DNA from: Actinomycetales bacterium
GTDB taxonomy: Bacteria; Actinomycetota; Actinomycetes; Actinomycetales; Cellulomonadaceae
DNA: 64,000 nucleotides
Assembly (NCBI GenBank): GCA_020444245.1
Contig: JAHLLI010000001.1
Coordinates: forward strand, 186,001 to 250,000
Direction of reading: 5' to 3'
Below are positions 1 to 7,772 of this stretch, in pieces. Positions within the stretch are counted from its first letter, which is position 1. The number at the start of each line of letters is the position of its first letter. The notes below the pieces were generated by a model, which searched no databases, had not been told where the DNA came from, and worked only from the letters and a program-made list of their open reading frames with translations. A program made the position numbers and the translations under genes.

Positions 1-1
1 G

Positions 2-175
2 CTCGACGTCGGCCCGCTCGCCGAGGGCTGGCGTTTCCAGCGCGACACGGCGGCGTACGGGTCGATCTACGCGACGGACCCGACGGCCTGGTTCTCGTCC
101 CCGGCCCGTCGGGTCACCCGCGAGGAGCTCGCCGCCGCCCTGGCCGCGGCCCGGCGGTACCGCGACCCGGCCTGA
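2..175 (+). CDS. C-terminal end of an unidentified protein (cut by window edge)
   Basis: An open frame runs from the left edge to a TGA and gives the last 57 residues of a protein whose start lies outside the window. The fragment contains aromatic-rich segments (GWRFQRD, YGSIYATDPTAWFSSP) and ends in an alanine/arginine-rich helix that contains TREEL. Codon third positions are strongly G/C, as in neighbouring real genes. I do not recognise the family. The next gene starts about 70 bases downstream on the same strand behind its own ribosome site. Confidence 0.5.
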   Translation, partial: LDVGPLAEGWRFQRDTAAYGSIYATDPTAWFSSPARRVTREELAAALAAARRYRDPA

Positions 176-244
176 GCCGCCGCGGGCCGTGTCGGTGCCC
201 GGACCTAGCCTCTGGACAGGTATCCGGCGCCAGGGGAGGACGAC

Positions 245-1063
245 GTGCGATTCGGCATCGAGGTGGTCCCGCTCGGCGAGTACGCAGAGCCCGGGCCCGT
301 GGTGGAGCTCGCCGAGGCGGCGGAGGACGCCGGCTGGGAGGCGATCTCACTGTGGGACCACGCACACTTCTGGGGCGGCGTCGGCGACCCGTGGGTGACG
401 CTCGCCGCGGTCGCGAGCCGCACGTCCCGGATCCGGCTGGTCACAGGGGTGAGCCCGGTGCCTCGCTACCGCCCGCACCTGCTCGCCCGCAGCCTGCACG
501 CGCTCGACGCGCTGAGCGGCGGGCGTGTCACCTTCGGGGCGGGCCTCGGCGTCCCGGGGGACCTCGACCCGGTCGGGGACGGCAACCCTCCGGCGACCCG
601 CGCGGCGATGACCGACGAGGCGCTCCCGCTGATCGCACGCTGGTGCGAGGGCGCCACGGTCGACCACGACGGGCCGCACTACCGCGCAGTCGGGGTGCAG
701 GTGTGCCCGGCGCCTGCCGGCGGCCGGCCACCGATCTGGATCGGCGGCCTGAGCCGTCCCGCCCTGCAGCGCGCCGCTCGCTGGGAGGGCTGGTTCGTCG
801 GCTGCATCGACGAGCAGCGGCGGGTGCACGTGGGACCGGACCGGGTGGCCGAGGCCGTCGCCACGCTCGCCGAGCACGGCGCGGCGGCCGGCAGCGACGT
901 GGCGGTCAACGGCACCACCGTGCCCGGCGACGTGGACGACGCGGATCTGGTGCGCCGCTACGCGGCGGCCGGCGCGACCTGGTGGTTCGAGTCCCTGTTC
1001 GGCCTGCGCGGCAGCCACGAGGAGCTGCTCGCGCGGGTCGCGGCCGGACCGCCCGCCGCCTGA
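245..1063 (+). CDS. LLM-class (luciferase-like) flavin-dependent oxidoreductase
   Basis: This 272-residue protein has the TIM-barrel signature of luciferase-like monooxygenases. It opens with RFGIEVVPLGEY, followed by an amphipathic helix (AEAAEDAGWEAISLWDH), then TSRIRLVTGVSP, the LDALSGGRVTFGAGLG segment and a late PIWIGG strand. Family members use FMN or F420 for redox chemistry on diverse small molecules; the substrate here cannot be told. The GTG start is chosen because a GGGGAGG ribosome site lies 5-10 bases upstream and the family motif begins at residue 2. It appears to be a single gene. A second member of the family lies at 47491-48429 on the other strand. Confidence 0.85.
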   Translation: MRFGIEVVPLGEYAEPGPVVELAEAAEDAGWEAISLWDHAHFWGGVGDPWVTLAAVASRTSRIRLVTGVSPVPRYRPHLLARSLHALDALSGGRVTFGAGLGVPGDLDPVGDGNPPATRAAMTDEALPLIARWCEGATVDHDGPHYRAVGVQVCPAPAGGRPPIWIGGLSRPALQRAARWEGWFVGCIDEQRRVHVGPDRVAEAVATLAEHGAAAGSDVAVNGTTVPGDVDDADLVRRYAAAGATWWFESLFGLRGSHEELLARVAAGPPAA

Positions 1064-1144
1064 CGGCGTGCGCGGTCCGGCGGGTGGCCCCAGACTGGCG
1101 CGCGACCCTGCTCGAGCGACGACCGCCCCGGACCGGGAGGCACC

Positions 1145-1507
1145 ATGGCACGCCTGCTGTTCATGACCAGCCACGGCGCTGACGACCCCGAGCGCGCCAC
1201 CGTGCCGTTCAACGCCGCCTGCGCCGCGGTGGTCTCCGGGCACACGGTCACCGTGGTGTGCACGGCCGACGCGGTGCACCTGGGGACCCGTGGTGGCGCC
1301 GCGGGCGTCGTGGCACCCGGCATGACGCCTGTGGCCGAGCTGGTCGACGCGCTGCTGGACGGCGGCGGCTCGATCTGGCTCTGCAGCGCGTGCACCGGCC
1401 CGCGCGGCATCACCGACGAGGATCTCCTCGACGGGGCGAGCATCGTCGGGGCCGCCTCCGTCGTCGAGGAGATCACCTCCGGCGCGACCAGCGTGACGCT
1501 CACCTGA
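1145..1507 (+). CDS. DsrE-family sulfur-relay-like protein
   Basis: This 120-residue cytoplasmic protein opens with LLFMTSHGADDPERATVPF, typical of the DsrE/YchN fold, and has a central strand (TVVCTADAV) and a WLCSACTGPRGI segment. The two cysteines in LCSAC sit where family members carry their conserved cysteine(s), so a role in sulfur or persulfide handling is plausible. The partner is unknown. The ATG follows GGGAGG closely. No other sulfur-transfer gene is adjacent. The thioredoxin pair near 43.8 kb is the nearest thiol-related locus. Confidence 0.75.
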   Translation: MARLLFMTSHGADDPERATVPFNAACAAVVSGHTVTVVCTADAVHLGTRGGAAGVVAPGMTPVAELVDALLDGGGSIWLCSACTGPRGITDEDLLDGASIVGAASVVEEITSGATSVTLT

Positions 1508-1594
1508 GCCGCCACCGCACCACGGGCCCCACCGGACGCCGAGCGTCCCGGCCCGCAGGGCGACGCGGGCCGGGACGCTCGAGGTCGGGTCTGC

Positions 1595-2347
1595 TCAGCG
1601 ACCGATCCGGCGGGTCGCCAGCAGCCAGAGGCCGAGCCAGCCCTCGCCGATCATCGAGGGCACCGCGACCACGGCGAGCATGACGCCGGCGACCGCGCCG
1701 TAGTCCGGCAGCGCCACGTGGGCGACGGTGTCGAGCACGTAGGCGACGCCCGCCACCATCAGCAGGACGGCCACGGCGCGCGGCGCGAGGCCGGAGCGCA
1801 GCACCAGGGCGCCGAGCAGCACCAGGTGCACGCCGAACACGGCCAGGCCGATCAGCCACGCGGCGTCGAAGGACTGCACCGCGAGCAGCACCTGGGCGGC
1901 GGTGGCCTCGGCGCCCACCGCGGCCGCGTAGTCCGGGGTGGCGAGCATGGCCGGCACCTGCACGAAGAACACCAGCGCCACACCGAGCAGCACCGTGTAC
2001 GTCAGCCTGGACCACGCGGTCAGCAGGGAGAGGTCGTGGTGCGCCCCGCGGAACACCACGTGCAACGCCCACGCGACCACCACGTCGAGGATGAAGACCG
2101 CGAGGAACGCGATGGTGCCGAGCCGGAAGAGGCCGAGGTTCTCAGCGATGTTGGCGGTGGTGGCCGCGGCGTCACCGTTGACCACGAGGCCGCCCCGGAC
2201 CCCGAAGTTCGCCGCGATCGCGAGGCCGAAGATCAGCAGGTAGGCGATGCCGGCGATCCGGGCGGCGCGGCGGGGTGACGTGGTGGGGGCCGCGGGGGGC
2301 GCGTCCGATGCTGGGGTCGGCGTCCGGGTGAGGCTCTCGGTGGTCAT
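1595..2347 (-). CDS. DUF4386 family integral membrane protein
   Basis: The 250-residue protein has a Thr/Pro-rich cytoplasmic N-terminus of about 25 residues and then about six hydrophobic helices, starting with IAGIAYLLIFGLAIAANFGV. Arrangement and length match the DUF4386 family, whose function is unknown. It is transcribed divergently from the TetR gene at 2482, and the 134-bp space holds two copies of the same palindrome. It is therefore very likely the regulated target of that repressor. DUF4386 genes are often found next to TetR regulators, but no ligand is known to me. Confidence 0.85.
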   Translation of the reverse strand: MTTESLTRTPTPASDAPPAAPTTSPRRAARIAGIAYLLIFGLAIAANFGVRGGLVVNGDAAATTANIAENLGLFRLGTIAFLAVFILDVVVAWALHVVFRGAHHDLSLLTAWSRLTYTVLLGVALVFFVQVPAMLATPDYAAAVGAEATAAQVLLAVQSFDAAWLIGLAVFGVHLVLLGALVLRSGLAPRAVAVLLMVAGVAYVLDTVAHVALPDYGAVAGVMLAVVAVPSMIGEGWLGLWLLATRRIGR

Positions 2348-2375
2348 GATCGCTCCTGGGTGAGGATGAGGCGGT

Positions 2376-2424
2376 TCGTACTAAGTACGAGTGTTATGCT
2401 GCGACGGTAGCCGTACTTAGTACG
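2376..2424. promoter_or_regulatory. Pair of TetR-type operators between divergent genes
   Basis: Two near-identical palindromes lie in the divergent intergenic region: TCGTACTAAGTACGA at 2376-2390 and CGTACTTAGTACG at 2412-2424. Their centres are 35 bp apart. Each has perfect arms around a single central base. Between them TATGCT (2395-2400) is a possible -10 box for the rightward gene. The arrangement would let one repressor control both genes. That the TetR protein at 2482 binds here is inference from position and symmetry. Confidence 0.75.
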
Positions 2425-2481
2425 AAGCGTCAAGACCCCCCGCAGCTCCGCGTTCCGCTGAGCCGGGTCCGAGGAGGACCG

Positions 2482-3147
2482 ATGGCCGACCCCCGCCCCG
2501 TGCTCACCCGCGAGCGCGTGCTGGCCGGTGCGCTGGCGCTGGCCGACGAGATCGGCGTCGAGGCGTTCACGATGCGGCGCCTCGCGACCGCGCTCGACAC
2601 CAAGCCGATGTCGATCTACTACCACGTGCCCGGCAAGGACGAGATCCTCGACGGCATCGTCGACCTGGTCTTCGCCGAGATCGCCGACCCGCCGCTCGAC
2701 CTGCCCTGGACCGACGCGATGCGGCTGCGCTGCCGCTCGGCACGCGAGGTCCTGAGCCGCCACCCGTGGGCGCCGCCGCTGATGGAGTCCCGCACCTCAC
2801 CGGGGCCGGCCTCGCTCGGCCACCACGACGCGGTGCTGGCCTGCCTGCGCGGCGGGGGGCTGTCCTGGCCGACCACCGCGCACGCCTACGCGACGCTGGA
2901 CGCCTTCGTCTACGGCTTCGCGCTCCAGGAGGCCGCCCTGCCGTTCGGCGGCGAGGCGCAGATCGGCGAGCTGGCCGACCAGATCGTCGCGGCGCTCCCG
3001 CGGGAGCGCTATCCGCACTTCTCAGCCTTCACCGCCGAGCACGTGCTGCGCCCCGGCTACCGGTTCGGCGACAGCTTCGACGTCGGTCTCGACCTGATCC
3101 TCGACGGGCTCGCCGCCCGCGCGCGACGCGAGGCCGCCGCCGGCTGA
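2482..3147 (+). CDS. TetR-family repressor with Tet-repressor-type C-terminal domain
   Basis: The 221-residue protein starts with a TetR DNA-binding domain: TRERVLAGALALADEIGVEAFTMRRLATAL followed by the recognition helix around KPMSIYYHVPGKDEILDGI. The C-terminal half (LSRHPWAPPLMESR, ATLDAFVYGFALQEAALPF) resembles the tetracycline-repressor-type effector domain. The start is fixed by GAGGAGG seven bases upstream. It is divergent from the DUF4386 membrane gene and probably represses that gene and itself through the palindromes in between. A strong hairpin terminator follows about 20 bases after the stop. Confidence 0.9.
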   Translation: MADPRPVLTRERVLAGALALADEIGVEAFTMRRLATALDTKPMSIYYHVPGKDEILDGIVDLVFAEIADPPLDLPWTDAMRLRCRSAREVLSRHPWAPPLMESRTSPGPASLGHHDAVLACLRGGGLSWPTTAHAYATLDAFVYGFALQEAALPFGGEAQIGELADQIVAALPRERYPHFSAFTAEHVLRPGYRFGDSFDVGLDLILDGLAARARREAAAG

Positions 3148-3168
3148 GCAGGCACCGCCTGCAGACAG

Positions 3169-3205
3169 CACGACGCGGCCGTCCCCCACGGACGGCCGCG
3201 TCGTG
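3169..3205 (+). terminator. Strong hairpin after the TetR gene
   Basis: A perfect 16-bp stem (3169-3184 pairing with 3190-3205) encloses a 5-base loop. It is followed by TCCCC rather than a T tract. It lies between convergent genes and could stop transcription from both sides. Confidence 0.75.
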
Positions 3206-3230
3206 TCCCCGGTATGGGGATCAGGCTTCA

Positions 3231-3258
3231 GGAACTACCCCAGGGGTAGGTCAGTTCC
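3231..3258 (-). terminator. Short nested hairpin overlapping the stop of the next gene
   Basis: GGAACT and AGTTCC arms enclose the perfect palindrome CTACCCCAGGGGTAG (3235-3249). It sits on the stop codon of the leftward gene at 3251, so a role in 3'-end formation is the simplest reading. The inner palindrome resembles CsoR-type operators, but no promoter is apparent here. Confidence 0.4.
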
Positions 3259-3892
3259 CTCGGCCCGGTGCGTCACCAGAACGGCCCGGGTTGCTGGTGC
3301 CGGTCTGGTCCTTGGTCTGGTCCTTGACCTGGTCGCGGTCCTGGTCACCGGTGCAGTCGGTGGACGCGGCGTCGCACGTACCGTCCTGGTCCTGGTCCCG
3401 ATCCTGGTCTCGCGCCTGCTCCTGGTCCTGGTCGCCGGTGCAGTCGGTGGTCGTGGCGTCGCAGGTGCCGTCCTTGACGCGGTTCTCGGCGCGCACCTGG
3501 TTGCGCTCGTGGGCTGCGGCGGCGATCGCCTGACCGTCCACGCCGCCCTCACGCGCCTGGGTCCGAACCCACTGGCCGAAGGTGTCGAAGTCCTGCCAGC
3601 CGGTCGGCTGGTCCGTCGGCTCGGCGGTCGGGTCCTCGGTGGGCTCCGACGTCGGGTCCGCGGTGGGGTCCTGCGTCGGGTCCGTGGTCGGGTCGGTCGT
3701 CGGCGCCTCGGTGGAGTCGGTCGACACGGCGACCTGCTCGCTGCTCGGGCCGTTGATCTCGGCGACCACGGCCGGGACCCCGGCAGCGGCGCCGACCGCG
3801 CCGGCGGCGACGGCCATCCCCACGGCGGCCTTGGCCGCGACATTGAGACCGGCGAACTTCGCGAGAACGGCGGCGAGTGCAGTGGTGCTCAT
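3251..3892 (-). CDS. Low-complexity Asp/Thr/Gln-rich protein with internal Cys repeats
   Basis: The protein has 213 residues. Residues 1-45 form an Ala-rich hydrophobic segment that could be a membrane anchor or signal sequence. A run of DPT/EPT tetrapeptide repeats follows, then a short folded-looking block (WQDFDTFGQWVRTQAREGG), then two copies of DGTCDA..TDCTGDQD separated and followed by Asp/Gln/Arg-rich stretches. The Asp-rich repeats could bind calcium and each copy has two cysteines. The start ATG follows GGAGG. I do not recognise a named family. It lies downstream of the sigma-factor operon on the same strand. Confidence 0.7.
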   Translation of the reverse strand: MSTTALAAVLAKFAGLNVAAKAAVGMAVAAGAVGAAAGVPAVVAEINGPSSEQVAVSTDSTEAPTTDPTTDPTQDPTADPTSEPTEDPTAEPTDQPTGWQDFDTFGQWVRTQAREGGVDGQAIAAAAHERNQVRAENRVKDGTCDATTTDCTGDQDQEQARDQDRDQDQDGTCDAASTDCTGDQDRDQVKDQTKDQTGTSNPGRSGDAPGRGN

Positions 3893-4429
3893 GTGTCCTC
3901 CTTCGGCCGGGCCCGGTGGCCCGCTGGCATTCGAGCGGCGAGCGCCGCTCCTGCCCTGGTCATCGACGGCGGTGGGCGCCGGGATACGGCCAGGCCGAGA
4001 TCTCGTCGAAACTGCGCGATGGCCGACCGTTCGAGACGCTCGGCGACCCGTCGTGGGGCGCGGTCAGCAGCGCGCGACGATGAGGTCACCCGTGGGTGAG
4101 TTCGGCAGCAAGGTGTGATCGCTGAATCAAGCCCTGGGCGGCCCCCATCGCGATCGAGGTGCGCCCAGCAGCCGCCGCCACCACGCGGCCGCATGCCGAG
4201 TTCCGGATGCCGCCGCGGCGGATTCGAACATGTGGCGCGTCCTCGAACAGGCGGACGTTCGAACTCGTGCCCGATGTTCGAGTCAGCGCCTCTCCGCACG
4301 GCCGGGCACCGCCCAGCTGGGCGATCGTCTTGCTGCTCCCGCAGGCAGAACCGCCGGCCGAGCGACAGCAGCGAGTCTGACCCATCCATCACACCTTGCT
4401 GCCGAACTCAGCCGTGGGTGACGCCGAGG
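3893..4429. other. 537-bp intergenic region holding an inverted-repeat element
   Basis: No protein-coding frame here is convincing. The region separates two leftward genes. It contains a 22-bp inverted repeat at 4097-4118 and 4389-4410 and, between them, smaller nested inverted repeats built from TCGAAC/GTTCGA around position 4252. It would contain the promoter of the leftward gene at 3892, but I cannot identify the boxes. Confidence 0.6.
4097..4410. repeat. Inverted-repeat-bounded element with concentric palindromes
   Basis: GAGTTCGGCAGCAAGGTGTG begins the left arm (4097-4118). The exact reverse complement of the 22-bp arm is at 4389-4410, and GTCACCC recurs just outside both arms. Inside, ATTCGAACAT (4222-4231) pairs with ATGTTCGAGT (4274-4283), and TCGAAC (4243-4248) pairs with GTTCGA (4257-4262). 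All are centred within one base of 4252-4253. A related single copy of the arm, with core AGCAAGGCGTGACGGATGG on the minus strand, lies at about 29443-29461. No open frame is present, so this is either a miniature mobile element, a structured RNA or a multi-site regulatory region. Confidence 0.6.
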
Positions 4430-5293
4430 TCAGCCGCGCGCGGCGCTCGAGGCGCCGGCCGACTGGGCCGTACCCGCGTCGGTGCCCTGGCCGTCGGAGC
4501 GCTGGCTGCCGCCATCGCCGGGAGGCTGGTCGGAGGAGTCCGGGGCCCCGTCCTGGTGGCCGGGAGCCTGATCCGACGAACCTGCGCCGCTGCCGTCGCG
4601 ACCCGGCGCCTGGTCGGACGCGCCAGGACCCTCGTCCTGGTGGCCGGGAGCCTGGTCGGACACGCCCGGGCCCTCGCCGCCGGACTGGTGACCCGGCGCC
4701 TGGTCGGAGACGCCAGGACCGTCGCCGCCCTGCTGCTGGCCGGGAGCCTCGTCGGACGCGCCGGGACCCTCGCCCTGCCGGCCGGGAGCCTGGTCCGTGG
4801 TGCCCGCACCGGGGCCCTGCGGGTCGTCGGCCTGCCGGGTCGGCACGTCCCCGTGCCGCACGCCGACCGACTCCAGCGCGTCCGAGACGGCGCCGGCGAT
4901 CCGCTCACCGATCGCACCCGGCAGCTCGGAGACCGGTACGCCGTCACGCACGGCGGCGGCCGCGGCCGTCCCACCGAGGGCGAGCGCGGCGGCCACCGAC
5001 CCGCCCACGACGTAGCGCAGCACCCGGCGGCGACGCCTCAAGGGCACGACCTCCGCGAGCGCGGCCTCGACCGCGCGGTCCGGCGCCTCGAGCGCCACCG
5101 TCGCACCGGCGGTCCCATGGGCGAGCAGCGCAGCGAGCTCCGCGCTCGGCTCCGGGACGTCCGCGCGGGCCGCGGCGCGCAGCTCGGCAGCGACCTGGGC
5201 CAGCGCAGCGTCCTGCGATGCCACCGCCCGTCCGGCGATGACACCCTCGTCGCGGGCGTCGGTCACACTCAGGTCATCGTCGAAGGGGCTCAC
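4430..5293 (-). CDS. Single-pass membrane protein, probable anti-sigma partner, with repeat tail
   Basis: The GTG start overlaps the stop of the upstream ECF sigma gene (GTGA), so the two are co-translated. The 287-residue product has a cytoplasmic N-terminal domain of about 85 residues (AQVAAELRAAARADVPEPSA), a basic cluster (RRRRRVLRY), one membrane helix near residues 95-113, and a long outside tail. The tail carries about eight degenerate 12-13-residue repeats based on GxGxSDQAPGHQ. Position and topology match anti-sigma factors, but I do not see a zinc-binding HxxxCxxC motif. The anti-sigma role is therefore inference. Confidence 0.75.
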   Translation of the reverse strand: MSPFDDDLSVTDARDEGVIAGRAVASQDAALAQVAAELRAAARADVPEPSAELAALLAHGTAGATVALEAPDRAVEAALAEVVPLRRRRRVLRYVVGGSVAAALALGGTAAAAAVRDGVPVSELPGAIGERIAGAVSDALESVGVRHGDVPTRQADDPQGPGAGTTDQAPGRQGEGPGASDEAPGQQQGGDGPGVSDQAPGHQSGGEGPGVSDQAPGHQDEGPGASDQAPGRDGSGAGSSDQAPGHQDGAPDSSDQPPGDGGSQRSDGQGTDAGTAQSAGASSAARG

Positions 5294-5829
5294 AGGGATA
5301 CGCCCTCCTTCGCCAGGATCCTGCGCAGGGTCGCCAGGGCCCGGTGCTGGAGCGCCTTCACGGCCCCCGGCGGCCGACCGGTCACGGCGGCGACCTCCTC
5401 GATGCTCAGGTCCGCGACGATCCGCAGCACGAGGACCTCGCGCTGGGTGTCGGTCAGCAGGTCGAGCAACGCCATGGCCCGCTCGTTGCCGACCAGCGCG
5501 AGCGCCTCGGCCTCCGCACTCGGGGCTGAGCGGGTGTCGTCCACCGGCTCGTACGGCTCGGCCGTCGGTCGCCGACCGGCCCGCCGCCAGGTGTCCACGA
5601 CCCGGCGGTGCGCGATGGTGAACACCCACGAGCGGAACGCCCGCTCGTCCCCCTCGAACCCGGCGATCCCGGTGAACACGGCGATGAACACCTCGCTGGT
5701 CAGGTCCTCGACGTCGACCATCCCCTTGGCGCGCAGATACGCCGCGACCGGTCCGGCCAGCTCGCGGTACAGCGCGGTGAACGCCTCGCCCGAACCCTCC
5801 CGGGCGCGGGCCAGCACGTCGTCGTCCAC
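5290..5829 (-). CDS. ECF-type RNA polymerase sigma factor
   Basis: The 179-residue protein has sigma-70 region 2 (LTSEVFIAVFTGIAG, FRSWVFTIAHRRVVDTWRR) and region 4 (LLTDTQREVLVLRIVADLSIEEVAAVTGRPPGAVKALQHRA, a helix-turn-helix), joined by a short acidic linker. This is the standard group 4 layout. The GTG giving VDDDVLARAREG is preferred because family proteins start at this distance before region 2. It is the first gene of a two-gene operon with the membrane protein that probably restrains it. No own-promoter motif was identified. Confidence 0.88.
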   Translation of the reverse strand: MDDDVLARAREGSGEAFTALYRELAGPVAAYLRAKGMVDVEDLTSEVFIAVFTGIAGFEGDERAFRSWVFTIAHRRVVDTWRRAGRRPTAEPYEPVDDTRSAPSAEAEALALVGNERAMALLDLLTDTQREVLVLRIVADLSIEEVAAVTGRPPGAVKALQHRALATLRRILAKEGVSL

Positions 5830-5963
5830 GCCACCAGCATGCCTGACGCGGCGCGCTGCGGGATCGCCACGGCGACACGGGCCGCTCGACCTCGCCAACC
5901 GGGTGCCCTACCCGGTGTCCAGCGGGCATGCTCGTGGCACGATCACGTCGACCGGGGGTGACC

Positions 5964-7607
5964 ATGTCCGAGCAGACGACGGGCACCGGCTCCACCGGCG
6001 CGCTCGCCCGAGCGCGTCACTTCCTCGCCACCTGGGCCAACCCGGCCACGACCAAGGGCGCCCTCGGGGTCGTCGGTGGCCTGCTGGTGCTGCTGTTCCC
6101 GGTGCTCGGAGAGGCGGCGGTCGGGCCGCTCATCGCGATCGCGCTCGTGGCGTCGGCCGCGATCGACCTCGGCTACGCGCTCGCACGTCGAGGGCCGCGC
6201 CGCACCGGCCGTCGCGTCGGCGCCGCGCTGCGCGGGCTGGCCGCGCTCGCCACCGCCACCGTGCTGTTCCTCTCCCCCCACTACGGGCCGCTCCTGGTCG
6301 TCCTGACGATCGGGCTCTACCTCGTGGTGCGCGGCCTGGTCCAGCTGGCCACCGCGGTCTTCTCGCGGACCAACCGCCGGGCCTCGGTGACCGGTGGTGC
6401 GACGGCGATCGGTCTCGGCCTGGTCGCGATCGTCTCGCCGTCGGGGCTCAAGTCGGGGCTCATCGCGACCGGCGCGCTCGCCGCCGTCGTCGTCGGGGCG
6501 CTCGTCCTGGTCCATGGCATCCGGCGGGCCAGCGCGGCGACCGGTGAGGGTGCGGTGGCCGACGAGCTGAGCGTCGCGGAGATCCTGCAGGCCTGGATCT
6601 CCGAGGCCGACCTGGGGCCGCTGCGGCGCGAGGAGGTCGCGGCCACGCTCTACTTCGAGCAGCCGGAGCGCACCGCCAAGCAGGTCGCGTGGTGGGTGAT
6701 GCTCGTGCTGAGCGTGGCGATCGCGACCTTCGCGGTGCTGCAGGACTCCACGGCGGTGGTGATCGGCGCCATGCTCGTCGCGCCGCTGATGACCCCGATC
6801 CTCGGGCTGTCCGCCGCGCTGGTGAACGGCTGGCGCAGGCGCAGCGGCCGGTCCCTGCTCCAGGTCGCCCTCGGTGTCACGGCCTCCGTGGTGATCGCCT
6901 TCGCGCTGTCGTCCTGGCTGCCGGTGGTGGGCAGCTTCACGACGAACTCGCAGATCACGTCGCGGGTGAGCCCGACGTTCCTCGACATGCTCATCGCGGT
7001 CGCGGCGGGCGCAGCCGGGGCGTTCGCGACCATCGACCGCCGGGTGAGCCAGTCGATCGCCGGGGTCGCGATCGCCGTCGCGCTCGTGCCGCCGCTGTCC
7101 GTGGTGGGCATCAGCCTCGGCGCGGGGCGGTTCGCCGACGCAGCGGGGGCCGGCCTGCTGTTCGCGACCAACTTCGTCGCGATCGTGCTGTCCTCTGCGG
7201 TGGTCTTCCTGCTCGGCGGGTTCGTCGGTCCGGCGACGGTGCGCGGGATCGGCGTGCGGCGGCTCATGCAGACGCTGGCGCCGTTCCTGGCGGCCGCGCT
7301 GTTCGTGACGGTCCCGCTGGTGTTCACCTCCGAGGGCCTGCTCGTGGCGAGCGAGCGGCAGCGCACCGCGCAGGAGACGGTGGTCGAGTGGCTGCCGGAG
7401 GACACCGACCTGGTGCTCCAGGGCGTGACCGTGGAGGCCGCTCGCGGCACCGCCCGCATGGTGGTCGACGTCGCAGTGGCCGGGCCGCGGGACATGCCCG
7501 ACGCGACGGAGCTGCGCGACCAGCTGAGCGAGGCGCTGGGCACCGAGGTCACGTTGCGGATCACGCGGACCCCCGCGTTCGTCACCGAGGTAGACCCCAC
7601 CCCCTGA
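5964..7607 (+). CDS. HdeD-like (DUF308) plus DUF389 fusion membrane protein
   Basis: The 547-residue protein joins two membrane families. The first 190 residues form paired hydrophobic helices of the HdeD/DUF308 type (TTKGALGVVGGLLVLLFPVLGEAAVGPLI). After a hydrophilic linker (LSVAEILQAWISEADLGPL), residues from about 230 form a DUF389 module: QDSTAVVIGAMLVAPLMTP, IDRRVSQSIAGVAIAVALVPPLSVVG and LLFATNFVAIVLSSAVV. A hydrophilic C-terminal domain of about 80 residues follows. DUF389 proteins are of unknown function. The ATG at 5964 is chosen over an upstream start because a GGGGGTG site precedes it. It appears to be a single gene. A 14-bp palindrome at 7667-7680 may end it. Confidence 0.85.
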   Translation: MSEQTTGTGSTGALARARHFLATWANPATTKGALGVVGGLLVLLFPVLGEAAVGPLIAIALVASAAIDLGYALARRGPRRTGRRVGAALRGLAALATATVLFLSPHYGPLLVVLTIGLYLVVRGLVQLATAVFSRTNRRASVTGGATAIGLGLVAIVSPSGLKSGLIATGALAAVVVGALVLVHGIRRASAATGEGAVADELSVAEILQAWISEADLGPLRREEVAATLYFEQPERTAKQVAWWVMLVLSVAIATFAVLQDSTAVVIGAMLVAPLMTPILGLSAALVNGWRRRSGRSLLQVALGVTASVVIAFALSSWLPVVGSFTTNSQITSRVSPTFLDMLIAVAAGAAGAFATIDRRVSQSIAGVAIAVALVPPLSVVGISLGAGRFADAAGAGLLFATNFVAIVLSSAVVFLLGGFVGPATVRGIGVRRLMQTLAPFLAAALFVTVPLVFTSEGLLVASERQRTAQETVVEWLPEDTDLVLQGVTVEAARGTARMVVDVAVAGPRDMPDATELRDQLSEALGTEVTLRITRTPAFVTEVDPTP

Positions 7608-7772
7608 GGGCGCTCACGCCGGGGCTCCGAGGAGGCCGGCGAGCGCCGCCGGCACGCTCCCCGAGACCCCGGATCCGGGGCCGCGCGGGGGCGACCGGAC
7701 GCACCTTGTGTAGGGTCGTTCGGGTGCCATGGCGGACCACCGCCGCCGGGCGAGGCTGCGGAAGGGCTTGAC

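Noticed and set aside
3235..3249. CsoR operator CTACCCCAGGGGTAG
   Set aside because: It overlaps the end of a gene and an outer hairpin between convergent genes, with no promoter boxes, unlike the site at 43723.
4243..4262. LexA/SOS box (TCGAAC-N-GTTCGA) in the 4.1-4.4 kb element
   Set aside because: Actinobacterial SOS boxes have four bases between half-sites. Here the spacing is eight, and the pattern is explained by the nested palindrome.
7667..7680. Perfect palindrome CCCCGGATCCGGGG as an operator of the osmoprotectant operon
   Set aside because: It lies about 90 bp upstream and closer to the preceding gene's stop, in a run of several GC hairpins, so a terminator function is as likely and no regulator is present.
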